Assembly (NCBI GenBank): GCA_017631875.1
Contig: JAGBSL010000016.1
Coordinates: 1 to 26,087, forward strand
Length of the DNA: 26,087 nucleotides
Direction: 5' to 3'
Source: Bacteroidales bacterium
Lineage (GTDB): Bacteria; Bacteroidota; Bacteroidia; Bacteroidales; UBA932
Positions within the stretch are counted from its first letter, which is position 1. Each line of letters opens with the position of its first letter. The notes under the pieces are model-generated. The model saw only the letters and a list, made by a program, of their open reading frames with translations, made no database searches and had not been told where the DNA came from. A program made the position numbers and the translations under genes. Of the stretch, positions 7,476-14,062 are shown in pieces.

Positions 7476-8664
7476 CTAATGTTCCGTTGATTGCATAATA
7501 GATCTTGAGAGGGTTGGCTATCACTTTCGTGAAGCCGATCACGTCGCGTCCTGTGTATGAGTTGTTCACCTCGCCGTATGTGCTGAACTTTGAGTTCATG
7601 AGGTCATGCTCGCTTGTGCAGCCCAGAACCGAGAAGTGATAAGGCATAAGCGCTACTTCAACCTCACCTGTCACGTTCTGCTCGATGCTGTCCATCATTG
7701 CCTCCATATCTCTGCATACGGGGTCGAGGTACATTGCCTCATGCATCTGCTGTCCGTACCATCCTGCAATCTGGTCCTTCCAGTAAAGCTGTCCCTTTGT
7801 AAGGGTGTGCTTCTCAAGAAGGTGATGAGCCTTCACGAGGATAAGCGGTGCTGCGGCCTCGAAGCCTACGCGTCCCTTGATGCCGATGATGGTGTCACCG
7901 ATATGGATGTCGCGTCCGATGCCGAATGGGCCCGCGGCTGCACGTACGGCCTTGATGACCTCCACCGGAGACATCTTCGCGCCGTTGAATGAGACAGGCT
8001 CGCCCTTTTCAAAGCCGATCCTGATGTGCTCTGGCTCAGTCTTGGTCACCTTTGTAGGGTATGCCTCTTCAGGAAGGTATCCGCTTGAAGAAAGTGTCTC
8101 TACACCTCCGATGCTGGTTCCCCAAAGTCCCTGGTTGATAGAATATTTTGCCTTCTCCCATGAGAAGTCGAATCCATGCTTCTGAAGGTAGTCGATCTCA
8201 TACTGGCGTGTGAACCCCTCGTCACGTACAGGAGCTATGATCTGTACCTCCGGAGCCAGGATCTCGAACACGATGTCGAAGCGCACCTGGTCGTTGCCAG
8301 CCGCAGTACTGCCGTGAGCTACATAGCCTGCTCCGAGCTTCTTTACATGCTTCAGAACCTCGAGAGCCTGGAACACTCTCTCAGAGCTGACAGAAAGAGG
8401 GTACGTCGCATTCTTGAGGATGTTTCCGTAGATGAGGTACTTGATACCTTTATTATAATATGTGTCTACTGCGTCGATTGTGGTATGCGAAGCGGCACCA
8501 AGCGTGAGTGCGCGATCTTCGATAGCCTTTTCCTCTTCTGCTGAGAAGCCGCCTGTATTTACCATTATAGTGTGGACCTCAAGTCCTTTCTCATTCTTGA
8601 GATATGGGACACAGAATGATGTGTCCAGTCCGCCGCTGAAGGCGAGTACAACCTTGTTGTTCAT
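7468..8664 (-). CDS. argG: Argininosuccinate synthase
   Basis: This enzyme joins citrulline and aspartate with ATP to form argininosuccinate. The full-length 398-residue protein has the N-type ATP pyrophosphatase loop AFSGGLDTS at 8-16, then YVAHGSTAAGNDQVRFD (the conserved HG-T-GND-VRF block), WEKAKYSINQGLWGTSIGG, and IGIKGRVGFEAAAPLIL. It starts only 2 nt after the GNAT gene and overlaps argC. Both late enzymes (ArgG near the front, ArgH at the end) sit in the same operon as the ornithine branch, so one promoter may control the whole pathway. Confidence 0.97.
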   Translation of the reverse strand: MNNKVVLAFSGGLDTSFCVPYLKNEKGLEVHTIMVNTGGFSAEEEKAIEDRALTLGAASHTTIDAVDTYYNKGIKYLIYGNILKNATYPLSVSSERVFQALEVLKHVKKLGAGYVAHGSTAAGNDQVRFDIVFEILAPEVQIIAPVRDEGFTRQYEIDYLQKHGFDFSWEKAKYSINQGLWGTSIGGVETLSSSGYLPEEAYPTKVTKTEPEHIRIGFEKGEPVSFNGAKMSPVEVIKAVRAAAGPFGIGRDIHIGDTIIGIKGRVGFEAAAPLILVKAHHLLEKHTLTKGQLYWKDQIAGWYGQQMHEAMYLDPVCRDMEAMMDSIEQNVTGEVEVALMPYHFSVLGCTSEHDLMNSKFSTYGEVNNSYTGRDVIGFTKVIANPLKIYYAINGTLDE

Positions 8665-8666
8665 GT

Positions 8667-9287
8667 TTATAAGTTTACGTGATTATTCATTGTTCTTTGT
8701 TCCCCGTCTTTCATGTTGAGGATTTCGGGGTGTGCCGGACTCTTTACCTCGATGTGCTCAGCCGGGTCGTAAAGAAGACCTGTACACAGGCACATTCGGT
8801 ATTCGTTCGCCTCAAGGATCTGGTAGTTCCTGCATCCCTGGCAGCCTTTCCAGAATTCAGGATCATCTGTGAGCGCTGCGAAAGTTACAGGCCTGAAGCC
8901 GAGCTCATAATTCATCTTCATGACGGCTGCTCCTGTGGTGATGCTGAAGATCTTCGCATTGGGGAATCTTTCGCGTGAGAGCTGGAACACTCTCTCCTTT
9001 ATCCTCATCGCCAGACCGATACCTCGGAACTTATGTGCCACAATCAATCCTGAGTTGGCTACGTATTCCTTGCCGCCCCAAGTCTCAATATATGAGAATC
9101 CGGCAAATTCACCTTTGTCGCTTACTGCGATAATGGCCTTGCCCGCTGCCATTTTCTCCTGGATGTATTCAGGGGTTCTTCTGGCGATACCTGTTCCTCG
9201 TTCGCGGGCAGACAAAAGGATTTCTTCGCAGATTTCATCTGCGTACACAAAGTGGCTTGCATCAGCCACCAATACATCAATATGCAT
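8667..9287 (-). CDS. GNAT-family acyltransferase, probable first enzyme of arginine synthesis (glutamate N-acyltransferase)
   Basis: First gene of the arg operon, 206 residues. The GNAT fold is visible from about residue 5 to 140: ARRTPEYIQEKMAAGKAIIAV, NSGLIVAHKFRGIGLAMRIKERVF with the CoA pyrophosphate loop RGIGLA at 88-93, and MKMNYELGFRPVTF. After the GNAT core a C-terminal part holds GC-QGC (Cys149, Cys152) and MCLCTG (Cys166, Cys168), a possible four-cysteine metal site. No classic ArgA or ArgJ is in the window, so position implies this protein makes N-succinyl- or N-acetyl-glutamate. Similar GNAT proteins precede argG in Bacteroides, as I recall. The last 15 residues look like low-conservation tail. 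Donor and acceptor are inferences. Confidence 0.8.
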   Translation of the reverse strand: MHIDVLVADASHFVYADEICEEILLSARERGTGIARRTPEYIQEKMAAGKAIIAVSDKGEFAGFSYIETWGGKEYVANSGLIVAHKFRGIGLAMRIKERVFQLSRERFPNAKIFSITTGAAVMKMNYELGFRPVTFAALTDDPEFWKGCQGCRNYQILEANEYRMCLCTGLLYDPAEHIEVKSPAHPEILNMKDGEQRTMNNHVNL

Positions 9288-9430
9288 GGATGTCTAATTC
9301 AGAATTAAAAGATATTTTACGGATTGCCCTCACTTTGAGGGAAGTCGATAGGGATCCTAACGGCAAGACAAACCGAGATTGTCAATTGCAATTGGGAGGG
9401 AATTGCTTCGAGAGCCCCTCCTAAAGTCGG
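9288..9430 (-). promoter_or_regulatory. Putative structured 5' leader of the arginine operon
   Basis: About 140 nt lie between the candidate promoter and the first arg ATG, long for this genome where other leaders are 10-40 nt. On the + strand it holds CCCTCA-ctt-TGAGGG (9327-9341), GGAGGG...CCCTCC (9395-9400 with 9416-9421), GCAATT...AATTGC across the GGGAGGG block, and the perfect 12-bp palindrome CAATTGCAATTG (9383-9394). I do not recognise a known riboswitch class. It could be an attenuator, a riboswitch, an arginine-repressor operator region, or a decayed dispersed palindrome. No T-run terminator is seen. Confidence 0.4.
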
Positions 9431-9431
9431 A

Positions 9432-9439
9432 CAAATATG
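9432..9439 (-). promoter_or_regulatory. Weak candidate -7 box of the arginine operon
   Basis: The minus-strand sequence CATATTTG matches TAnnTTTG at 7 of 8 positions. A TTTG lies upstream but with a 24-nt spacer, longer than usual. It is the best candidate seen in front of the operon; transcription would start near 9428. Confidence 0.3.
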
Positions 9440-9467
9440 TATCCCTTGACGTTCATATGAGGACAAA

Positions 9468-9500
9468 TTTAATGAAAATATCAATAAAATGCTAACTTTG
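9468..9500 (+). promoter_or_regulatory. Promoter for the ribbon-helix-helix / TSCPD gene pair
   Basis: TAACTTTG (9493-9500) fits the -7 consensus exactly, with TTTA at 9468-9471 and a 21-nt spacer. A start near 9505 lies downstream of the ATG at 9489, which argues that the gene begins later (GTG at 9543). Confidence 0.55.
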
Positions 9501-9542
9501 CCGAGAATTATCCATGCAACAGCATGTCAAAAAGTCGTATCA

Positions 9543-9779
9543 GTGGCAAAGACGAAGAAAAAAAGCATTAAGGGTGTCGATCCGGAATATCTGAAGAAGC
9601 AGAAAGAAGCGTTAGTTCGTCGACACAGACAGGTGATCTATCTAAACGACAGTGAAATGGCAGCTATACGCCAGTATTGTGAAAAGTTTCGTGTTGGTAC
9701 AAAGGCTGTCCTCTTCCGTGAAGCGATCATGGAGAAGATACTGAAGGAACTGGATGACAATCACCCTACATTATTTTAA
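9543..9779 (+). CDS. Small basic protein, ribbon-helix-helix-like, possible DNA-binding regulator
   Basis: 78 residues from the GTG at 9543 (MAKTKKKSIKGVDPEYLKKQ). The longer reading from ATG 9489 would start ahead of a perfect -7 promoter box, and its first 18 residues look unlike protein. The N-terminus is Lys-rich. Residues about 31-70 read as one short strand (RQVIYLN) followed by two helices (DSEMAAIRQYCEKF and GTKAVLFREAIMEKIL), the order of ribbon-helix-helix proteins such as Arc or CopG. I recall close homologues annotated as hypothetical in other Bacteroidales, ending in the same ENHPTLF-like tail. The next gene begins 8 nt downstream, so the two are probably co-transcribed. DNA binding is inferred. 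Confidence 0.7.
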   Translation: MAKTKKKSIKGVDPEYLKKQKEALVRRHRQVIYLNDSEMAAIRQYCEKFRVGTKAVLFREAIMEKILKELDDNHPTLF

Positions 9780-9787
9780 TATATACT

Positions 9788-10168
9788 ATGAAGAAGTTTA
9801 TCGTTGTGGCCCTTATGGCCATGTTCTGCGTGACAATGCAGGCTCAGGAAATAAAGACAGAAACAACTCAGCAGATGACAGGAGAAGATTATAGAATCGT
9901 CAGTGACGAGGTTATCGACGGCGTTCGATATGTGGTGGCAGCGCCGAGTGCGCTCGTCTGCTCGAAGCAGATAGACATTCAGATCAAGGATGGCGTTATC
10001 CTTTCGGTTAAGTATACCAGAGGATGCGACGGCAATGCCAAGGGCATCGGAGCTTTGATTCAGGGAATGACCGTGGAAGAGGCAATAAGACGTCTTGAAG
10101 GCATAACTTGCGGCAAAAGACCTACTTCGTGTCCTGATCAGCTGGCTAAAGTGCTGAAGAGCTTATAA
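9788..10168 (+). CDS. Exported TSCPD-domain protein (TIGR03905-like)
   Basis: 126 residues. Residues 1-20 (MKKFIVVALMAMFCVTMQAQ) make a signal peptide, probably cut after Ala19. Residues about 47-126 match the TSCPD domain of the small TIGR03905 family: CSKQIDIQIKDG, TRGCDGNAKGIGALIQGMTVEEAI, and the name-giving CGKRPTSCPDQLA. Four conserved-type cysteines (58, 80, 108, 115) suggest a metal or redox site, as in the zinc-binding TSCPD tail of some ribonucleotide reductases. Family members I remember are about 80-90 residues and cytoplasmic, so the signal peptide and 25-residue linker are unusual. The function is unknown. It is followed by a strong terminator. Confidence 0.85.
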   Translation: MKKFIVVALMAMFCVTMQAQEIKTETTQQMTGEDYRIVSDEVIDGVRYVVAAPSALVCSKQIDIQIKDGVILSVKYTRGCDGNAKGIGALIQGMTVEEAIRRLEGITCGKRPTSCPDQLAKVLKSL

Positions 10169-10169
10169 T

Positions 10170-10202
10170 AAAAAAGTCCGATCAATTTGATCGGACTTTT
10201 TT
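10170..10202. terminator. Bidirectional terminator between the TSCPD gene and tdk
   Basis: A perfect 16-bp stem with A6 on one side and T6 on the other (core GTCCGATCAA / TTGATCGGAC) begins 2 nt after the TSCPD stop and serves both converging genes. The right arm is repeated almost exactly at 10204-10221 (TTGATCGGACATTTTTTA), an apparent tandem duplication that includes the tdk stop codon. Confidence 0.93.
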
Positions 10203-10218
10203 ATTGATCGGACATTTT

Positions 10219-10782
10219 TTATTTTCTCGCTTCGTTGTAGCAGTGGCGGCAGAGAGGTTCGTAGATATCGGTCTCTCCGAGGACCACAAGCTCGTCACTC
10301 TTGGAAAGTCTGTGGGAGTGGTTTGCAGGACTTCCGCATCTTACGCATATAGCGTGAACCTTCTGGATGTCTTCAGCGACTGCCATGAGCGCAGGCATAG
10401 GACCGAACGGTTTGCCGAGAAAGTCTGTATCGAGACCGGCGATGATCACTCTTACCCCGCGATTTGCGAGAGTCTGTACGACTTCTACGATAGAATCATC
10501 AAAGAACTGAGCTTCATCGATTCCTACAACCTCTACGTCAGAGGCAATCTCCAGCATGCGTGCAGGAGAGCTGATAGGTGTTGATGGTATGCTGTGCGCG
10601 TCGTGTGAAACCACTTCGTCTTCTGAATATCTTACATCGATGCAAGGCTTGTATATCGCCACTTTCAGCTTGGCGAACTGCGCCCTCTTCATTCTTCTGA
10701 TAAGTTCTTCAGTTTTACCTGAAAACATCGAGCCGCAGATTACTTCGATTGAGCCCGCTTTTTTTGCACTTTCTAAAAACAT
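10219..10782 (-). CDS. tdk: Thymidine kinase, type II
   Basis: This enzyme phosphorylates thymidine to dTMP with ATP for nucleoside salvage in the cytoplasm. Its 187 residues are typical for the bacterial type II enzyme. The P-loop is GSMFSGKT at 17-24, DEAQFF at 89-94 supplies the catalytic Glu90, [14 protein letters not shown] at 116-129 is the thymidine-binding/lasso start, and the structural zinc site is formed by CVRC (146, 149) and CRHC (178, 181). It is transcribed away from the Glu-Pro repeat gene, with a candidate -7 box TATATTTG close upstream. Its stop codon lies inside the duplicated terminator arm. Confidence 0.97.
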   Translation of the reverse strand: MFLESAKKAGSIEVICGSMFSGKTEELIRRMKRAQFAKLKVAIYKPCIDVRYSEDEVVSHDAHSIPSTPISSPARMLEIASDVEVVGIDEAQFFDDSIVEVVQTLANRGVRVIIAGLDTDFLGKPFGPMPALMAVAEDIQKVHAICVRCGSPANHSHRLSKSDELVVLGETDIYEPLCRHCYNEARK

Positions 10783-10795
10783 TTCCTTACTTTTG
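10763..10795 (+). promoter_or_regulatory. Promoter for the Glu-Pro repeat protein and rsmI
   Basis: TTTG (10763-10766), a 21-nt spacer and TACTTTTG (10788-10795) fit both halves of the Bacteroidota consensus. The predicted start near 10800 gives a leader of about 30 nt. It overlaps the first codons of tdk. Confidence 0.65.
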
Positions 10796-10808
10796 TAGAT
10801 TGAGAACG

Positions 10809-10816
10809 CAAATATA
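10809..10816 (-). promoter_or_regulatory. -7 box candidate for tdk
   Basis: The minus-strand sequence TATATTTG fits TAnnTTTG, 26 bp before the tdk ATG. No good -33 element was seen at the usual spacing. It lies beside the divergent + strand promoter. Confidence 0.45.
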
Positions 10817-10831
10817 GAAATTTATTGCCTT

Positions 10832-11662
<831 letters not shown>

Positions 11663-11665
11663 ACT

Positions 11666-12385
11666 ATGGCAGGTATATTATATATAGTGCCGACACCGGT
11701 AGGTAATCTTGAGGATATGACTTTCAGGGCTATCAGAGTCTTGAAAGAGGCAGACCTTATTCTTGCAGAGGATACAAGGACAAGTTCTGTGCTTTTGAAA
11801 CATTACGAGATAAAGGGACGTCTGGAGTCTCACCATAAATTCAACGAGCATAAGACCGCCTCGATGATTAAGGAGCGTATCCTCTCAGGTCTTAATGTCG
11901 CGCTTATCAGTGATGCCGGTACTCCGGGCATTTCCGATCCGGGTTTCCTTCTTGTCCGCACATGTGTGCAGGAAGGTATAGAGGTGCAGACATTGCCGGG
12001 AGCAACAGCTTTCGTCCCGGCTCTTGTATCATCAGGATATCCTTGTGACAGATTCTGCTTTGAGGGCTTCCTTCCGCAGAAGAAGGGCCGTCAGACCAGA
12101 TTGATGGAGTTGGCTGAAGAACAGCGCACGATGATCTTCTATGAATCGCCATACCGTCTGGTAAAGACATTGGAGCAGTTTGCGGAATTCTTCGGTGCTG
12201 AACGCGAATGTTCGGTCGCTCGTGAGATATCAAAGAAGTTCGAGGAGCATAAGAGGGGAGCGTTGGCAGAGGTAGCAGCATGGTATCGTGAACATGAACC
12301 GAAGGGTGAAATCGTGATCATAGTGGCTGGCGCTCCTGAGAAAAAGAAGGAGAAGAAGTCTTACAAGGACCGCGATGAAGATTAA
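11666..12385 (+). CDS. rsmI: 16S rRNA (cytidine(1402)-2'-O)-methyltransferase
   Basis: This SAM-dependent enzyme methylates the ribose of C1402 in the decoding centre of 16S rRNA. The 239-residue protein has the tetrapyrrole-methylase fold signatures of RsmI: LYIVPTPVGNLEDMTFRA at 5-22, LAEDTRTSSVLLKHY, SDAGTPGISDPGFLLV at 82-97, LPGATAFVPALVSSGYP, FEGFLPQKKGRQ, and FYESPYRLVKTL. The C-terminal 20 residues are Lys-rich and charged. It is encoded 3 nt after the acidic repeat gene. A purine-rich stretch and a hairpin follow the stop. Confidence 0.96.
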   Translation: MAGILYIVPTPVGNLEDMTFRAIRVLKEADLILAEDTRTSSVLLKHYEIKGRLESHHKFNEHKTASMIKERILSGLNVALISDAGTPGISDPGFLLVRTCVQEGIEVQTLPGATAFVPALVSSGYPCDRFCFEGFLPQKKGRQTRLMELAEEQRTMIFYESPYRLVKTLEQFAEFFGAERECSVAREISKKFEEHKRGALAEVAAWYREHEPKGEIVIIVAGAPEKKKEKKSYKDRDED

Positions 12386-12441
12386 AAAAGAGAAAAGATT
12401 TAAAGAAAAAGAAAAAACTTTAAAATAAAGAAAAACTTTTG

Positions 12442-12482
12442 GGCCTGAGACGTAGGAATTCTTTGAATCCGTGTCGCAGGCC
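12442..12482 (+). terminator. Long imperfect hairpin after rsmI, overlapping the next promoter
   Basis: GGCCTGAGAC (12442-12451) pairs with GTCGCAGGCC (12473-12482) with one mismatch. An inner GGAATTC/GAATCC pairing may extend it. The following TTTAATTTT is a moderate T-tract. The stem loop contains the -33 box of the downstream gene, so transcription end and start are interleaved. Confidence 0.5.
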
Positions 12483-12492
12483 TTTAATTTTG
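12462..12492 (+). promoter_or_regulatory. Promoter of the helix-hairpin-helix gene
   Basis: TTTG (12462-12465), a 19-nt spacer and TAATTTTG (12485-12492) match both consensus boxes. The ATG at 12498 is only 5 nt beyond the -7 box, so the transcript may begin at or next to the start codon. Confidence 0.6.
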
Positions 12493-12497
12493 ACTGC

Positions 12498-13415
12498 ATG
12501 AAGGATAAGGAAAAAGAAAGGGGAGGGCTTCAGCAGTCTTTTCTGACGGGTGTCATAGCGCTCGTCTTTTTACTTGTAGGATACCAGACTGCATTGATGA
12601 TACATAGGGCGGCTGTTGTCAAAATTGCAGCAAATCGTGATGAACCGGATACTGTCTTCGTATTTGTTGAGCCGGAAGGAATGCCTCAGGGATCATATAC
12701 AGAACATAGGGACTCCGTCGGGCGTAAACCGTCGGGGACTGTCCGTAGAAATTCCCATCATTCATCGCGGGCGCAAGCTGTAAGAAGAAACGCCCCATAT
12801 CCCGCTCCAGAGTCGTTCCTCTTTGATCCGAATACAGCAACGGTTGAAGACTTCTGCAGGTTAGGCTTCACCATCAAGCAGGCAGAGGCTATCGATGCGT
12901 ATCGTAAGAAAGGAGGACGATTCCGCAGGAAGTCCGACTTCGCCAAGTCGTATGTCGTGTCAGATAGTACCTACCGACGTTTGGAAAATTATATCGATAT
13001 CCCGCTTCTTGATCTTAACGCAGCCGATTCGGCTGCTCTGGACGACCTTCCCGGCATAGGAGGATGGTATGCTGTAAAGATAATCGAGTATAGAAATAGT
13101 CTGGGAGGTTACTCGGCCAAGGAGCAGCTCATGGAAATCTATCGCTTTGATCAGCAGAAATATGATGCCTTGGCAGACCTTGTGACTGTCAGTGAGCCAT
13201 ATGTATATCCATTATGGACCTTACCGGCCGACTCACTGCAAAAACATCCGTATATCCGCAATTATGAAATAGCACGCGCCATAGTCATGTTCCGTGAACA
13301 TAACCCACCTGACTCCTGGACCGTAAATGACCTCCGCACTGCTGGCATAATCTCACCAGAGTCCGCCCGCCGCATGGCAGTGTGCGTCCAGCCCCAAAAA
13401 ATAATTCGTAATTAA
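12498..13415 (+). CDS. Membrane-anchored helix-hairpin-helix protein (ComEA-like)
   Basis: 305 residues from the ATG at 12498. The in-frame ATG at 12471 is rejected because it lies in the terminator stem and ahead of the promoter. A charged N-terminus (MKDKEKERG) precedes one transmembrane helix at about 14-35 (FLTGVIALVFLLVGYQTALMI), giving an N-in signal anchor. A basic, Ser/Arg-rich linker runs to about 105. Three HhH units then follow: FDPNTATVEDFCRLGFTIKQ, LDLNAADSAALDDLPGIGGWYAVKIIEYR (the best match to ComEA, with PGIG), and a degenerate third from about 240. HhH units bind DNA backbone, and ComEA proteins bind DNA outside the inner membrane during uptake. Competence is not established here. 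Confidence 0.85.
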   Translation: MKDKEKERGGLQQSFLTGVIALVFLLVGYQTALMIHRAAVVKIAANRDEPDTVFVFVEPEGMPQGSYTEHRDSVGRKPSGTVRRNSHHSSRAQAVRRNAPYPAPESFLFDPNTATVEDFCRLGFTIKQAEAIDAYRKKGGRFRRKSDFAKSYVVSDSTYRRLENYIDIPLLDLNAADSAALDDLPGIGGWYAVKIIEYRNSLGGYSAKEQLMEIYRFDQQKYDALADLVTVSEPYVYPLWTLPADSLQKHPYIRNYEIARAIVMFREHNPPDSWTVNDLRTAGIISPESARRMAVCVQPQKIIRN

Positions 13416-13437
13416 TTATAATTTATCTATTTTTGTT

Positions 13438-13740
13438 ATGCCTAAAATTTTTGAATATTTTGGATTTGTTTTCTTTTTCTACTCTAATGAACATGAACCG
13501 ATTCATGTTCATGTGTTGAGAGGAGAGTGTCAGTCAATTTTCGAGTTGAAACTTGAAGAAGGAGTGTTGAGGGAAACTGTCATGAGGAATGCAAAGGGGT
13601 ATCCCCCGTTGCCTAATAAAGAAGCTTCAGTTGCGGCACAGTTTATTAGAACGTACTATCAACAGATTATTCAGAAATGGGTGGATTATTTTGTGATGAA
13701 GAAGCAGATCAATTGCACTGAAATCAAGACTAGATTATGA
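13438..13740 (+). CDS. DUF4160-family protein
   Basis: 100 residues beginning MPKIFEYFGFVFFFYSNEHEPIHVHV, which fits the start of DUF4160 proteins (usually MPxI...G...YxxDHxPPHxH). The EHEPIHVHV block is the family hallmark. The downstream DUF2442 gene overlaps by 4 nt (ATGA), the usual pairing for these families, which are often listed as toxin-antitoxin-like or mobile-gene cargo without a proven mechanism. The pair's AT-rich composition and lack of relation to neighbours are consistent with horizontal gain. A TATTTTTG box (13428-13435) ends 2 nt before the ATG, but I do not trust it as a promoter. Confidence 0.8.
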   Translation: MPKIFEYFGFVFFFYSNEHEPIHVHVLRGECQSIFELKLEEGVLRETVMRNAKGYPPLPNKEASVAAQFIRTYYQQIIQKWVDYFVMKKQINCTEIKTRL

Positions 13741-14000
13741 ACGATATGTTAAGGGTTGTTTCGGCTGAATATATAGGTGGATTGTCGTTGAGGTTGACGT
13801 TCTCGGATGGTTTTGTGCGCATATTGGATTTTACCGAATATATGTTAGCACACCCACATCCGCAGCATGATCCATATCTGAACCCGAATAGATTCCGTGA
13901 ATACTATATTGATGGTGGAAATCTTGTTTGGGGTGAGGACTGGGACATGATCTTTCCCGTGGAAGACTTGTATAATGGGAATTTAGAGGTTCAGGACTAA
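13737..14000 (+). CDS. DUF2442-family protein
   Basis: 87 residues: LRVVSAEYIGGLSLRLTFSDGFVRILDF fits the DUF2442 core (V...A...DY.L.V.F.dG..r.vDl), with a shortened C-terminal half ending GNLVWGEDWDMIFPVEDLYNG. Start overlap with the DUF4160 gene implies translational coupling. Partner roles are unknown; in toxin-antitoxin-like readings of this pair neither protein is firmly assigned as the toxin. A strong hairpin follows 2-13 nt after the stop. Confidence 0.8.
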   Translation: MNDMLRVVSAEYIGGLSLRLTFSDGFVRILDFTEYMLAHPHPQHDPYLNPNRFREYYIDGGNLVWGEDWDMIFPVEDLYNGNLEVQD

Positions 14001-14002
14001 TG

Positions 14003-14049
14003 AAGTAGATAAAAGAAGCCGACCTGTTTGGGGTCGGCTTCTACTACTT
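14003..14049. terminator. Bidirectional terminator between DUF2442 and the SusE/F-like gene
   Basis: The core stem AGAAGCCGACC (14014-14024) pairs perfectly with GGTCGGCTTCT (14032-14042). AAGTAG/CTACTT extends it beyond a small internal loop. It lies between two convergent genes. Confidence 0.9.
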
Positions 14050-14062
14050 TAAGCTATCTATG

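Noticed and set aside
9301..9430. Known riboswitch class in the arginine leader
   Set aside because: I could not match conserved cores of TPP, SAM, glycine, cobalamin, preQ1, THF or guanidine riboswitches.
9489..9542. ATG at 9489 as start of the ribbon-helix-helix-like gene
   Set aside because: It precedes a perfect -7 promoter box and adds an unlikely 18-residue leader; GTG 9543 fits the recalled homologues better.
13428..13435. TATTTTTG as promoter of the DUF4160 gene
   Set aside because: It ends 2 nt before the ATG and has no -33 partner; transcription would start inside the gene.
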